A stretch of DNA of 12,041 nucleotides. It comes from Actinomycetes bacterium. GTDB taxonomy: Bacteria > Actinomycetota > Actinomycetes > Actinomycetales > Cellulomonadaceae. The position numbers and the translations under genes were made by a program. Positions 1-6,894 of this stretch are shown piece after piece. The notes under the pieces were generated by a model. The model did no database searches. It was given only the letters and a program-made list of their open reading frames with translations, and had not been told where the DNA came from. Location of the stretch: assembly GCA_023461115.1 (NCBI GenBank), contig JAEWOA010000294.1:1-12041 (forward strand). The letters run 5' to 3'. Positions within the stretch are counted from its first letter, which is position 1, and each line of letters starts with the position of its first letter.

Positions 1-414
1 GTCGTCGGGCCGCGTCAACCGCGCCGCCGCGGCCTCGACGTCGTACCAGCGCACCTGGTCGATCTCGTCGCGGCTCGCGCGCGGCACGGGCGGGCGGGCC
101 CGCAGCGCGGCGCCGTCGACGCGGCCCGCGACCTGCGCGGCCCAATAGTGGACGCGCTTGATGCGGCCGTCGGACAGCGGGTACTCCAGCCCCGGCAGCG
201 GGATGCCCAGCACCACGTCGTGCCCCGTCTCCTCGGCGACCTCCCGCCACGCCGCTGTGACGATCGACTCGCCGGGGTCGACCTTGCCCTTGGGCCAGGA
301 CCAGTCCTTGTACCGGGGGCGGTGGACGAGCGCGACCTGCAACCGGCCGGTCCGCACACGCCACACCACCGCACCGGCCGCCTCGACGACGACCGGCTCA
401 CGCTGCTGACTCAC
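1..414 (-). CDS. NUDIX hydrolase (MutT family), C-terminus cut off by window edge
   Basis: NUDIX enzymes cleave nucleoside diphosphates linked to another group, such as oxidised nucleotides or dinucleoside polyphosphates. The 138 visible codons carry a full NUDIX box at residues 43-66: G43-x5-E49-x7-REVAEETG, including the metal-binding glutamates E58, E61 and E62. The opening VVVEAAGAVVWR and the HRPRYKDWSWPKGK segment are typical of the actinobacterial MutT1 type. Those proteins often carry a C-terminal histidine phosphatase domain, which would lie outside the window, so its presence is unknown. I chose the GTG at 414-412 because it overlaps the ppk stop TGA (413-411) as GTGA; there is no strong ribosome binding site, so translation is probably coupled to ppk. 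A NUDIX gene beside ppk is a recurrent actinobacterial arrangement, from memory. The family is secure; the substrate cannot be read from the sequence. Confidence 0.9.
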   Translation of the reverse strand, partial: MSQQREPVVVEAAGAVVWRVRTGRLQVALVHRPRYKDWSWPKGKVDPGESIVTAAWREVAEETGHDVVLGIPLPGLEYPLSDGRIKRVHYWAAQVAGRVDGAALRARPPVPRASRDEIDQVRWYDVEAAAARLTRPDD

Positions 415-2648
415 CGACCGGACCCCGGCCGCCGCCGCTGCCGGTGGATGAGCACCGCCTGCAGGTCCGTCAGCGGACCGTCCTGCCCGCGCGCATGCCG
501 CACCCAGCTCCCGTCGGGCTCCAGATGCCAGCTCGCCGTGCCCGCGTCCATCGACTCGTCCAAGAGCTCGACCAACTCGGTCACCTGGTCCAAGTCCGCG
601 ATGCGCACGAGCGCCTCGACCCGGCGGTCCAGGTTGCGGTGCATCAAGTCGGCCGAGCCGATGAACACCTCGGGGCCCTCGAAGCCCGCATCGGGCGCCG
701 GGTCCGAGTTGGCGAACGCGAAGATCCGCGAATGCTCCAAGAACCTGCCCAGGATCGAGCGCGTGCGGATGTTCTCGCTCAACCCCGGCACCCCCGGCCG
801 CAGCGCGCAGATCCCGCGCACCACGATGTCCACCGGCACCCCGGCCTGGCTGGCCCGGTACAGCGCGTCGATCGTGGCCTCGTCGACCATCGAGTTGACC
901 TTGATCTTGATCCACGCGGGCTGCCCGCGGCGCGCGGCCGCGGCCTCCCGGTCGATGCGCTCGATGAGGCCGGCGCGCACCGAGCGCGGCGCCACCAGCA
1001 GCCGGTGGAAGCGGCTCTTGGGCGCATAGCCCGAGAGCTGGTTGAACAGCCGCGTGAGGTCCTGGCCCACCTCGGGGTCCGCGGTGAGCAGGCCCAGGTC
1101 GGTGTAGAGGCGTGCGGTCTTGGGATGGTAGTTGCCGGTGCCGACGTGGCTGTACCGGCGTAGCCCGTCCTCCTCTTGGCGCACCACCAGGCTGAGCTTG
1201 CAGTGCGTCTTGAGGCCGACGATCCCGTACACCACGTGCACGCCCGCCTGCTCCAGCTTGCGGGCCCACGAGATGTTGTTCTGCTCGTCGAACCGCGCCT
1301 TGATCTCCACGAGCGCGAGCACCTGCTTGCCCGCCTCGGCAGCGTCGATCAAGGCGTCGACGATCGGGGAGTCGCCCGACGTGCGGTACAGCGTCTGCTT
1401 GATGGCCAGCACGTTGGGGTCGGCCGCCGCCTGCTCCAAGAACACCTGCACACTCGTGGAGAACGAGTCGTACGGGTGGTGCAGCAGGATGTCGCGCTCA
1501 CGGATCTTGGCGAACATGTCGCCCGGCGTGGCCGACTCCACCTCGGCCAGCTGGCGGTGCGTCGTCGGGACGAAAGTCGGGAACTGCAGCTCCGCGCGGT
1601 CCAGGTCCGCGATCAGGCCCAAGCCCGTCTGGTCCAGCGGCGCGGGCAGCTCGTACACCTCGTCGTCCGCCATGCCAAGCTCGCGGATGAGCAGCGAGCG
1701 GATGCGCTGGCTGATGCCCTGCGCGAGCTCGAGCCGCACCGGCGGGCCGAACCGCCGCCGCAACAACTCCTTCTCCATCGCCGCCAACAAGTTCTCGGCG
1801 TCGTCCTCCTCGACCTCCACGTCCTCGTTGCGCGTCACCCGGAACGTGTGATGCTCGACGATCTCCATGCCGGGGAACAGGTAGTCCAGGTGCTCGGCGA
1901 TCACGTCCTCGACGGGCACGAAGCTCGTCGGGCCCTTCTCGACAGTCGCGGTCTGCAGGTCCGGCGCCGACGGACGGCCACGCGCGTCCACCGCGATGAA
2001 CCGCGGCAGCAGCGGCGGGACCTTCACCCGGGCGAAGTGCTCCTTGCCGGTGGCGGGGTTCGCGACCAGCACCGCGAGGTTGAGCGACAGGCCGCTGATG
2101 TAGGGGAACGGGTGCGCCGGGTCCAGCGCCAGCGGCGTCAAGACCGGGAAGATCTGCCGGCGGAAGTACTTGCGCAGGCGCTCCTGCTCGCCCTCGCCGA
2201 GATCCTGCCAGCGCACGAGCGTGATGCCCTCGGCGGCCAGCGCGGGCTGCACCTGCTCGGCGAACACCCGCGCGTGCCGGTCCATGAGGCCGTGGGCCTT
2301 CTCCGAGATCGACTCCAGCACCTGGCGCGGCGAGAGGCCCGAGGCCGCCGTGACCGCGATGCCCGTCGCGATGCGGCGTTTGAGGCCCGCGACCCGGACC
2401 ATAAAGAACTCGTCGAGGTTGGACGCGAAGATCGAGCAGAACCGCACGCGCTCCAGCAGCGGCAGATCCGGGTCCTCCGCGAGCTCCAGGACACGCTGGT
2501 TGAACGCCAGCCAGGACAGCTCGCGGTCCAGGAACCGGTCGTCCGGGAGCGGCTCCAACTCCCTGTTCGCAAGCTCGACCTCGGGGTGCGCCATGTGCTC
2601 GGCGATGTGCGCGGCGAGCTCGCTGGAGAGCGTCGGTGCATCCGTCAT
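411..2648 (-). CDS. ppk: Polyphosphate kinase 1
   Basis: Reversibly transfers the terminal phosphate of ATP to inorganic polyphosphate, through a phosphohistidine intermediate. The 745-residue product has the PPK1 layout: an N-terminal domain from about residue 38 (DRFLDRELSWLAFN, then SNLDEFFMVRVAG at 76-88), a middle domain, and two phospholipase D-like catalytic domains. The catalytic histidine is H482 in GLKTHCKL. The second conserved histidine is H639 in FLEHSRIF; its spacing of 157 residues equals that between E. coli H435 and H592. Also visible are HHPYDSFSTSV (390-400), KQTLYRTSGDSP (417-428), the EIKARFDEQNNI segment (448-459) and IGSADLMHRNLDRRVE (663-678). The ATG overlaps the mshD stop as ATGA and has no clear Shine-Dalgarno, so coupled re-initiation is likely. 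E. coli PPK is near 690 residues; the extra length is an N-terminal extension and a basic tail. Phosphate-dependent control would be expected, but I saw no recognisable Pho box. Confidence 0.98.
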   Translation of the reverse strand: MTDAPTLSSELAAHIAEHMAHPEVELANRELEPLPDDRFLDRELSWLAFNQRVLELAEDPDLPLLERVRFCSIFASNLDEFFMVRVAGLKRRIATGIAVTAASGLSPRQVLESISEKAHGLMDRHARVFAEQVQPALAAEGITLVRWQDLGEGEQERLRKYFRRQIFPVLTPLALDPAHPFPYISGLSLNLAVLVANPATGKEHFARVKVPPLLPRFIAVDARGRPSAPDLQTATVEKGPTSFVPVEDVIAEHLDYLFPGMEIVEHHTFRVTRNEDVEVEEDDAENLLAAMEKELLRRRFGPPVRLELAQGISQRIRSLLIRELGMADDEVYELPAPLDQTGLGLIADLDRAELQFPTFVPTTHRQLAEVESATPGDMFAKIRERDILLHHPYDSFSTSVQVFLEQAAADPNVLAIKQTLYRTSGDSPIVDALIDAAEAGKQVLALVEIKARFDEQNNISWARKLEQAGVHVVYGIVGLKTHCKLSLVVRQEEDGLRRYSHVGTGNYHPKTARLYTDLGLLTADPEVGQDLTRLFNQLSGYAPKSRFHRLLVAPRSVRAGLIERIDREAAAARRGQPAWIKIKVNSMVDEATIDALYRASQAGVPVDIVVRGICALRPGVPGLSENIRTRSILGRFLEHSRIFAFANSDPAPDAGFEGPEVFIGSADLMHRNLDRRVEALVRIADLDQVTELVELLDESMDAGTASWHLEPDGSWVRHARGQDGPLTDLQAVLIHRQRRRPGSGR

Positions 2649-3613
2649 GGGGTCATCGTGGCACCACCGAGTGAACTGGCGGTATCCACCGGGCTGTCCG
2701 TTCCGAACATGACGTCCACAGCGCTGCGCTCGAAGCCCGCGCGCACGTACGTGCGCACCGCGACCTCGTTCTCGGCGCCCGTGTAGAGGATCGCCGCACG
2801 CAGCCCGCGTCCGCGCAGGTAAGCGAGCCCCAACTCCGTCAACGCCCCACCCAGGCCCAGGCCCTGCGCGTCCGGGTCGACGCCGACGACGTAGATCTCA
2901 CCCACCGGACCGTCGTCGTGCACCTTGGTCCACACCGAGCCCAGCAACTTGCCCTCGCGCTCGGCGAGCAGGAACCCCGCGGGGTCGAACCACGGCTCCG
3001 CCTCGCGCGCCAACAGGTCTTCCTTGGTCATGCGGCCCTGCTCCGGGTGGTAGGCGAACGCGCGCGAGTTCACGCGGCGCCACGCCTCCTCGTCCTGGCC
3101 CGGGACGAACGCGCGGACCGTCACGCCCGACGGCAGCGGCCGCGCCAGAGGCTCGCGCACCCCCAGGTCGACCCGCATCTGCCACAGCTCGCGCACCACC
3201 GCCATGTCCGCGTGCGCGGCGAACGCGCGGGCCGCCGGCAAGTCGCCATGCGCCCATACCGCGAGCCGACGGCCCTCCACCCGCGCCGCGACCATGGCCG
3301 CCGCGGCCAACAGCGCGCGTCCCACGCCGGCGCGACGCAACCCCGGCTCGACGACGAGCTCCGCACGCGCGGTCGTCCCGCTGCCCACGTCCACCTGCGC
3401 ATACCCGGCCAGCACGCCGCCTTCACGGGCCTCGACGTGGACGGTCGGGGCCTCGGCCGACGTGAGCCACAACAACGGCTGCTCCGACAACGGCGGGACG
3501 CCGTCAGCACGGCCCGCACGGGCCGCCAGCGCGCGGACCTCGTCGGCGGCGGCGTCGTCGAGCGGGCCGGAGCGCGCGCGCACAGCGACGCGTGCCTTCG
3601 TCGGCTCGACCAT
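2645..3613 (-). CDS. mshD: Mycothiol synthase (mycothiol acetyltransferase)
   Basis: Catalyses the last step of mycothiol synthesis: acetyl transfer from acetyl-CoA to the cysteine amine of Cys-GlcN-Ins. Mycothiol is the glutathione substitute of actinobacteria. The 322-residue product matches the usual length (M. tuberculosis MshD is about 315). It contains two tandem GNAT domains. The degenerate N-terminal one has an RRAGVGRAL loop at 93-101. The C-terminal one has GEIYVVGVDPDAQGLGLGGA (238-257) with the acetyl-CoA pyrophosphate loop at 250-257. HPEQGRMT (189-196) and GSVWTKVH (225-232) are MshD hallmarks. An open frame extends upstream to 3922, but that stretch has low-complexity antisense character and overlaps the divergent oxidoreductase gene. 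The ATG at 3613 has AGGG (3625-3622) eight bases upstream and is preferred. It heads an operon with ppk and the NUDIX gene, joined to ppk by a 4-base ATGA overlap. Confidence 0.95.
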   Translation of the reverse strand: MVEPTKARVAVRARSGPLDDAAADEVRALAARAGRADGVPPLSEQPLLWLTSAEAPTVHVEAREGGVLAGYAQVDVGSGTTARAELVVEPGLRRAGVGRALLAAAAMVAARVEGRRLAVWAHGDLPAARAFAAHADMAVVRELWQMRVDLGVREPLARPLPSGVTVRAFVPGQDEEAWRRVNSRAFAYHPEQGRMTKEDLLAREAEPWFDPAGFLLAEREGKLLGSVWTKVHDDGPVGEIYVVGVDPDAQGLGLGGALTELGLAYLRGRGLRAAILYTGAENEVAVRTYVRAGFERSAVDVMFGTDSPVDTASSLGGATMTP

Positions 3614-3758
3614 GCCGTCATCCCTACCACGAAAGGCGAAACCGGCGGAATGGCGCGTCACCCGAGCGGGGGAGTTTCGCGCGCATGCCGGTGCCCCGGC
3701 GGGAACGGGACCTCGGGCGTAGTCCACGCGCACGGCCGGACGGTACGTTGGCCGGGTC
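3614..3758. promoter_or_regulatory. Divergent intergenic region between mshD and the FAD oxidoreductase
   Basis: These 145 bases must hold the promoters of the mshD-ppk-NUDIX operon (minus) and the oxidoreductase (plus). For the minus side I see only the AGGG ribosome binding site at 3625-3622. For the plus side there is a TANNNT hexamer (see the entry at 3744). A short hairpin GCCGG-TGCC-CCGGC lies at 3687-3700, but small GC hairpins are common at this composition. No clear -35 box or known operator was recognised. Confidence 0.5.
3744..3749 (+). promoter_or_regulatory. Candidate -10 box (TACGTT) of the FAD oxidoreductase gene
   Basis: TACGTT fits the actinobacterial -10 pattern TANNNT and ends nine bases before the ATG at 3759. 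There is no Shine-Dalgarno in that gap. The spacing suggests a leaderless transcript starting at or next to the ATG. No convincing -35 hexamer was found, so this is a weak inference. Confidence 0.35.
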
Positions 3759-5024
3759 ATGGAGGGCGTCGTCGGGAACCAGCAGAGAGCGGACAGCTCC
3801 GCCCTCGGGGTCCCCTCGCAGCAGTCGCGGCGCTCCCGCCGGTCCGCCGCCGACCTCGACCCCCGCACACCGGTCGACGTCGACGTCGTCGTCATCGGCG
3901 CCGGGCAAGCCGGCCTCGCCACCGCCTACCACCTGCGCCGCCATGGCTGGGTGCCCGTCGGCGAGCGGGGCTGGGAACGGTCCGCCGCGACCTTCGTCGT
4001 GCTCGACGACGCGCCCGGGCCCGGCGGCGCGTGGCAGCACCGCTGGCCCGGGCTGACCATGGCGGACGCGCACGCCGTGCACGACCTGCCCGGCCTGCCG
4101 CTCGTCGTGCCCGACCCCGGCGAGCCCGCGCGCGACGCCGTGCCCTATTACTTCTCGCAGTACGAGGAGGCGCACGGGCTGCACGTCCAGCGCCCGGTGT
4201 CCGTGCGCCGCGTCGCGGACGACGGGAACGGGCGGCTGCTGGTCTCGTCGCGGTTCGTCGGCGGCGCGGCGCCCGACGACGAGGTGACCTGGCGTGCCCG
4301 CGGTCTCGTCAACGCGACCGGCACCTGGCGCAAGCCCTTCTGGCCCGCCTACCCCGGCCGGGGCGTGTTCCGTGGCCGGCAACTGCACGCGCGTGACTTC
4401 TGGTCCGCGGCGGACCTGGCCGACGGGCACGTCGTCGTGGTCGGCGGCGGGACCTCGGCCGTGCAGCACCTGCTCGCGCTGGCCCCGGTCACCACGACCA
4501 CGTGGGTCACCCGGCGGCCGCCCGCGTGGCGCGACGAGGAGTTCACGCCCGAGCTGGGCCGCACCGCGGTGTCGCTGGTGGACGCGCGCACCCGCGAGGG
4601 GCTCCCGCCCGAGTCGGTCGTGAGCGTGACTGGCCTGCCCCTGACGCCGGCCTACCGCGCCGGGATCGCCTCCGGGGTGCTGCGCGCGCGGCCCATGTTC
4701 ACGCGCCTCGTCGAGGACGGCGTCTTCTGGGACACCCCGCCGTCGGCCGCGGACGCGCCGTCGTCTGGCATGGGCTGGGCCGACGGGCCGTCGTTCGTCG
4801 AGGCCCGCACGGTGCTGTGGTGCACGGGCTACCGCGCGGCGCTCGACCACCTGGCGCCCCTTGGCCTGCGCGCGCCGGGCGGCGGGATCGTGATGGACGG
4901 CACCAGCGTGGTGGCGGACCCGCGCATCCAGCTGGTCGGCTACGGCCCGTCGGCCTCCACGATCGGCGCCACCCGCGCGGCCCGGGAGGCCACCCGCGCC
5001 CTCCGCCGCCTCCTGGAGTCTTAG
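3759..5024 (+). CDS. FAD/NAD(P)-dependent oxidoreductase, flavin monooxygenase-like (COG2072 type)
   Basis: A two-dinucleotide-binding flavoprotein of 421 residues. The FAD site is VVVIGAGQAGLATAYHL (43-59, G47-x-G49-x-x-G52). The NAD(P) site is VVVVGGGTSA (225-234), with alanine in place of the third glycine. Between them lie NATGTWRKP (185-193) and F204-x-G206-x3-H210-x3-F214, which matches the FxGxxxHxxxF signature of class B flavin monooxygenases. A C-terminal WCTGYR (354-359) and GYGPSASTIGATRAAR (394-409) complete the fold. This favours an NADPH-dependent monooxygenase over a disulfide reductase; the substrate is unknown. Family members have also been labelled flavoproteins associated with cation transport, and the next gene is a Kef-type antiporter, but a 142-base gap and a separate start signal argue against a firm operon. 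Residues 1-40 form a Ser/Arg/Gln-rich extension of unknown role; no alternative ATG, GTG or TTG precedes the FAD motif, so the ATG at 3759 stands. Confidence 0.85.
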   Translation: MEGVVGNQQRADSSALGVPSQQSRRSRRSAADLDPRTPVDVDVVVIGAGQAGLATAYHLRRHGWVPVGERGWERSAATFVVLDDAPGPGGAWQHRWPGLTMADAHAVHDLPGLPLVVPDPGEPARDAVPYYFSQYEEAHGLHVQRPVSVRRVADDGNGRLLVSSRFVGGAAPDDEVTWRARGLVNATGTWRKPFWPAYPGRGVFRGRQLHARDFWSAADLADGHVVVVGGGTSAVQHLLALAPVTTTTWVTRRPPAWRDEEFTPELGRTAVSLVDARTREGLPPESVVSVTGLPLTPAYRAGIASGVLRARPMFTRLVEDGVFWDTPPSAADAPSSGMGWADGPSFVEARTVLWCTGYRAALDHLAPLGLRAPGGGIVMDGTSVVADPRIQLVGYGPSASTIGATRAAREATRALRRLLES

Positions 5025-5166
5025 CCGCCCGAGTCGAGCCCGTCGCCTGCCCTCGCCAGGCCGGGCACCCCCGCCCGCGCGCAGCCCCGCCGCCGGGAAT
5101 GGACGGCGTGATGGGTGCCTCGGGGCGCCAGGCACAATGGGGCAGGCGTCGACGAGGAGGTTGCCG
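5025..5166. promoter_or_regulatory. Intergenic region ahead of the Kef-type antiporter
   Basis: These 142 bases separate the oxidoreductase stop from the antiporter start. A weak hairpin GCCTG-N7-CAGGC lies at 5045-5061, not enough to call a terminator. CACAAT at 5133-5138 resembles a -10 box, with no good -35 at the right distance. AGGAGG at 5155-5160 is a consensus Shine-Dalgarno six bases before the GTG at 5167, and it decides the start of the next gene. Confidence 0.45.
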
Positions 5167-6840
5167 GTGGAAGTGGGTCTCTACCTGGGGGCCGCGGTGC
5201 TCGGCGGGCTGCTCGCGGTGATGCTGCGGCTGCCACCGCTCGTCGGGTTCCTCGCCGCGGGCTTCGCGCTCGGCGCCGGCGGCGCGCCGGACATTCCCCA
5301 CCTCGAGGTCGTCGCGGACCTCGGCGTCGTCCTCCTGCTGTTCGCCATCGGGCTCAAGCTCGACGTGCGCTCGCTGCTGCGCCCCGAGATCTGGCTGACC
5401 ACCGCCGTGCACCTGGTGGTCTCGGTCGCGATCAGCACCGGGTTCCTCGGGCTGCTCGCGGTGGTCGGCTTCGGGTTCGTCGCGGGCGAGTCGTGGGGCG
5501 CGCTCGCGCTCGTCGGCTTCGCGCTGTCGTTCTCCTCGACCGTCTTCGTCGTCAAAGTCCTCGACGACCGCTCGGACACCACGTCGCTCTACGGGCGCAT
5601 CGCGGTCGGCGTGCTCGTCATGCAGGACGTCGCCGCCGTCGTCTTCCTGTCCCTGTCCAGCGGTGAGCCGCCGAGCCCGTGGGCGCTGCTGCTGGTGCTG
5701 CTGCTGCCCGGCAAGTGGGTGCTGTACAAGATCTGGGACCACATCGGGCACGGCGAGCTGCAGGCGCTGTTCGGGGTGTTCGTGGCCGTGGTGCTCGGCT
5801 ACGGGTTGTTCGAGGCCGTGGGGATCGACGGGGACGTCGGCGCCCTCGTCGTCGGCGCGCTGCTCGCGTCCCACCCGCAGGCGGGCGAGCTCTCGCGGTC
5901 CCTCATGACGTTCAAGGACCTCATGCTCGTCGCGTTCTTCGTGCAGATCGGGCTGCATGGCACGCCGCACATCCAGGAGGTCGGGCTCGCGCTGCTGGTG
6001 CTCCTGATGCTGCCGTTCCAGCTCGCGGCGTACTCGTCGATGCTCTGGATCATGCGCCTGCGGCGCCGCACGTCCTTCCTGGCCGGGCTCGTGCTGTCCA
6101 ACTTCTCCGAGTTCGGGATCATCGTCGTCGCCGTGAGCGCCGGGTCCGGGTTGCTCGACGAGCAGTGGACCGTCGTCGTCTCGCTCGCGGTCGCGTTCAG
6201 CTTCGCGCTCTCCGCGATCGTGAACCGGCGCGGGGTCGAGCTCGCCACGCGGCTCTCGCGCCTGCTGCCGTCCCGCGACTCGCTGCGGCTGCATCCCGAC
6301 GACCGGCTCGTCGACATCGGCGCCGCCGACGCCGTGGTGCTCGGCCTCGGCCGCGTGGGCGCCGCGACCTACGCGCGGCTGCGCGACGAGTACGGCCTGC
6401 GGGTCATCGGCGTCGAGCACGACCGCACGCGCGTCGCCGCGCTCGAGGACGAGGGCTTCGAGGTGGTCCGCGCCGACGCGACCGACCTGGAGTTCTGGGC
6501 CCGCGTCAAGCGTGCGGGCCACGTGCAGGTCGCGGTGCTCGCGATGCCGTTCCACAAGGCCAACCTCATCGCGCTCGCGCGGCTGCAGGCATCCGGGTTC
6601 ACGGGGCGCGTGGCCGCGGTCGCGCGGTACGACGACGACGTCGCCGAGCTCGAGCGCCACGGCGCCGACGCGGTGTTCCACCTGTACGGATCGGCCGGCT
6701 TCGCGCTCGCGGACCACGCGGCGGGGATGTTCGGCGGGGCCGCGGGCGCGCGTGTCGCCGCACACGAGCACCCGCCCGCCCAGCCCGGCAGCGAGCTCGA
6801 CGTCCTGCGGCCGCTCGAGCGCGGAGCCGAGCCCGCCTGA
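5167..6840 (+). CDS. Kef-type cation:proton antiporter (CPA2 family) with C-terminal RCK/TrkA-N domain
   Basis: An inner-membrane K+/H+ (or Na+/H+) antiporter, 557 residues from the GTG at 5167. That start has AGGAGG six bases upstream; the in-frame ATG at 5137 has none and would add ten polar residues. Residues 1 to about 355 form a run of hydrophobic helices. Kef-like marks are LLLFAIGLKL (56-65), FSSTVFVVKVL (122-132), the Q153-D154 pair in LVMQDVAAV, FFVQIGL (257-263) and NFSEFGII (312-319). The cytoplasmic RCK-N domain spans about 388-505, with Rossmann motif VLGLGRVG (391-398) and an acidic E417 at the end of the second strand, suiting NAD(H). The loop that is HALESDIEP in E. coli KefC reads GELSRSLMTF here (240-249), so the acidic residues tied to glutathione gating are absent. 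The ion and ligand are not determined by sequence. The gene converges on acsA. Confidence 0.92.
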   Translation: MEVGLYLGAAVLGGLLAVMLRLPPLVGFLAAGFALGAGGAPDIPHLEVVADLGVVLLLFAIGLKLDVRSLLRPEIWLTTAVHLVVSVAISTGFLGLLAVVGFGFVAGESWGALALVGFALSFSSTVFVVKVLDDRSDTTSLYGRIAVGVLVMQDVAAVVFLSLSSGEPPSPWALLLVLLLPGKWVLYKIWDHIGHGELQALFGVFVAVVLGYGLFEAVGIDGDVGALVVGALLASHPQAGELSRSLMTFKDLMLVAFFVQIGLHGTPHIQEVGLALLVLLMLPFQLAAYSSMLWIMRLRRRTSFLAGLVLSNFSEFGIIVVAVSAGSGLLDEQWTVVVSLAVAFSFALSAIVNRRGVELATRLSRLLPSRDSLRLHPDDRLVDIGAADAVVLGLGRVGAATYARLRDEYGLRVIGVEHDRTRVAALEDEGFEVVRADATDLEFWARVKRAGHVQVAVLAMPFHKANLIALARLQASGFTGRVAAVARYDDDVAELERHGADAVFHLYGSAGFALADHAAGMFGGAAGARVAAHEHPPAQPGSELDVLRPLERGAEPA

Positions 6841-6846
6841 CGCGAG

Positions 6847-6880
6847 GAGGCCCGCGCCCCGGGGTCGGGGCGCGGGCCTC
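6847..6880. terminator. Bidirectional terminator hairpin between the antiporter gene and acsA
   Basis: GAGGCCCGCGCCCC and its exact reverse complement GGGGCGCGGGCCTC form a 14-bp perfect stem around the six-base loop GGGGTC. It fills most of the 54-base gap between the two convergent stop codons. There is no T-run on either side, as is usual for actinobacterial terminators. The symmetry lets it serve both directions. Confidence 0.85.
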
Positions 6881-6894
6881 ACGCGCGAGGAGTG

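Noticed and set aside
1176..2786. A 536-codon plus-strand open frame across ppk
   Set aside because: Arg/His/Leu-rich with no domain pattern; it is the antisense shadow of ppk, whose own frame has full family motifs.
3687..3700. GCCGG-TGCC-CCGGC hairpin between mshD and the oxidoreductase
   Set aside because: A five-base GC stem is expected by chance at this composition and it lies in a divergent gap where no terminator is needed.
3614..3922. N-terminal extension of mshD up to 3922
   Set aside because: The added residues are non-family, overlap the divergent gene's coding start, and the ATG at 3613 has a spaced AGGG and gives the usual length.
3624..5135. A 503-codon minus-strand open frame across the FAD oxidoreductase
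   Set aside because: Low-complexity Arg/Gly/Ala composition; antisense to a gene with clear FAD and NAD(P) motifs.
5137..5166. ATG at 5137 as the antiporter start
   Set aside because: AGGAGG at 5155-5160 fits the GTG at 5167 exactly, and the ATG lies inside a possible -10 box.
4699..6882. A 727-codon minus-strand open frame rich in Glu, Arg, Asp and His
   Set aside because: Despite its length it is the mirror of the antiporter's hydrophobic codons at very high GC. It has no recognisable domain and no plausible start.
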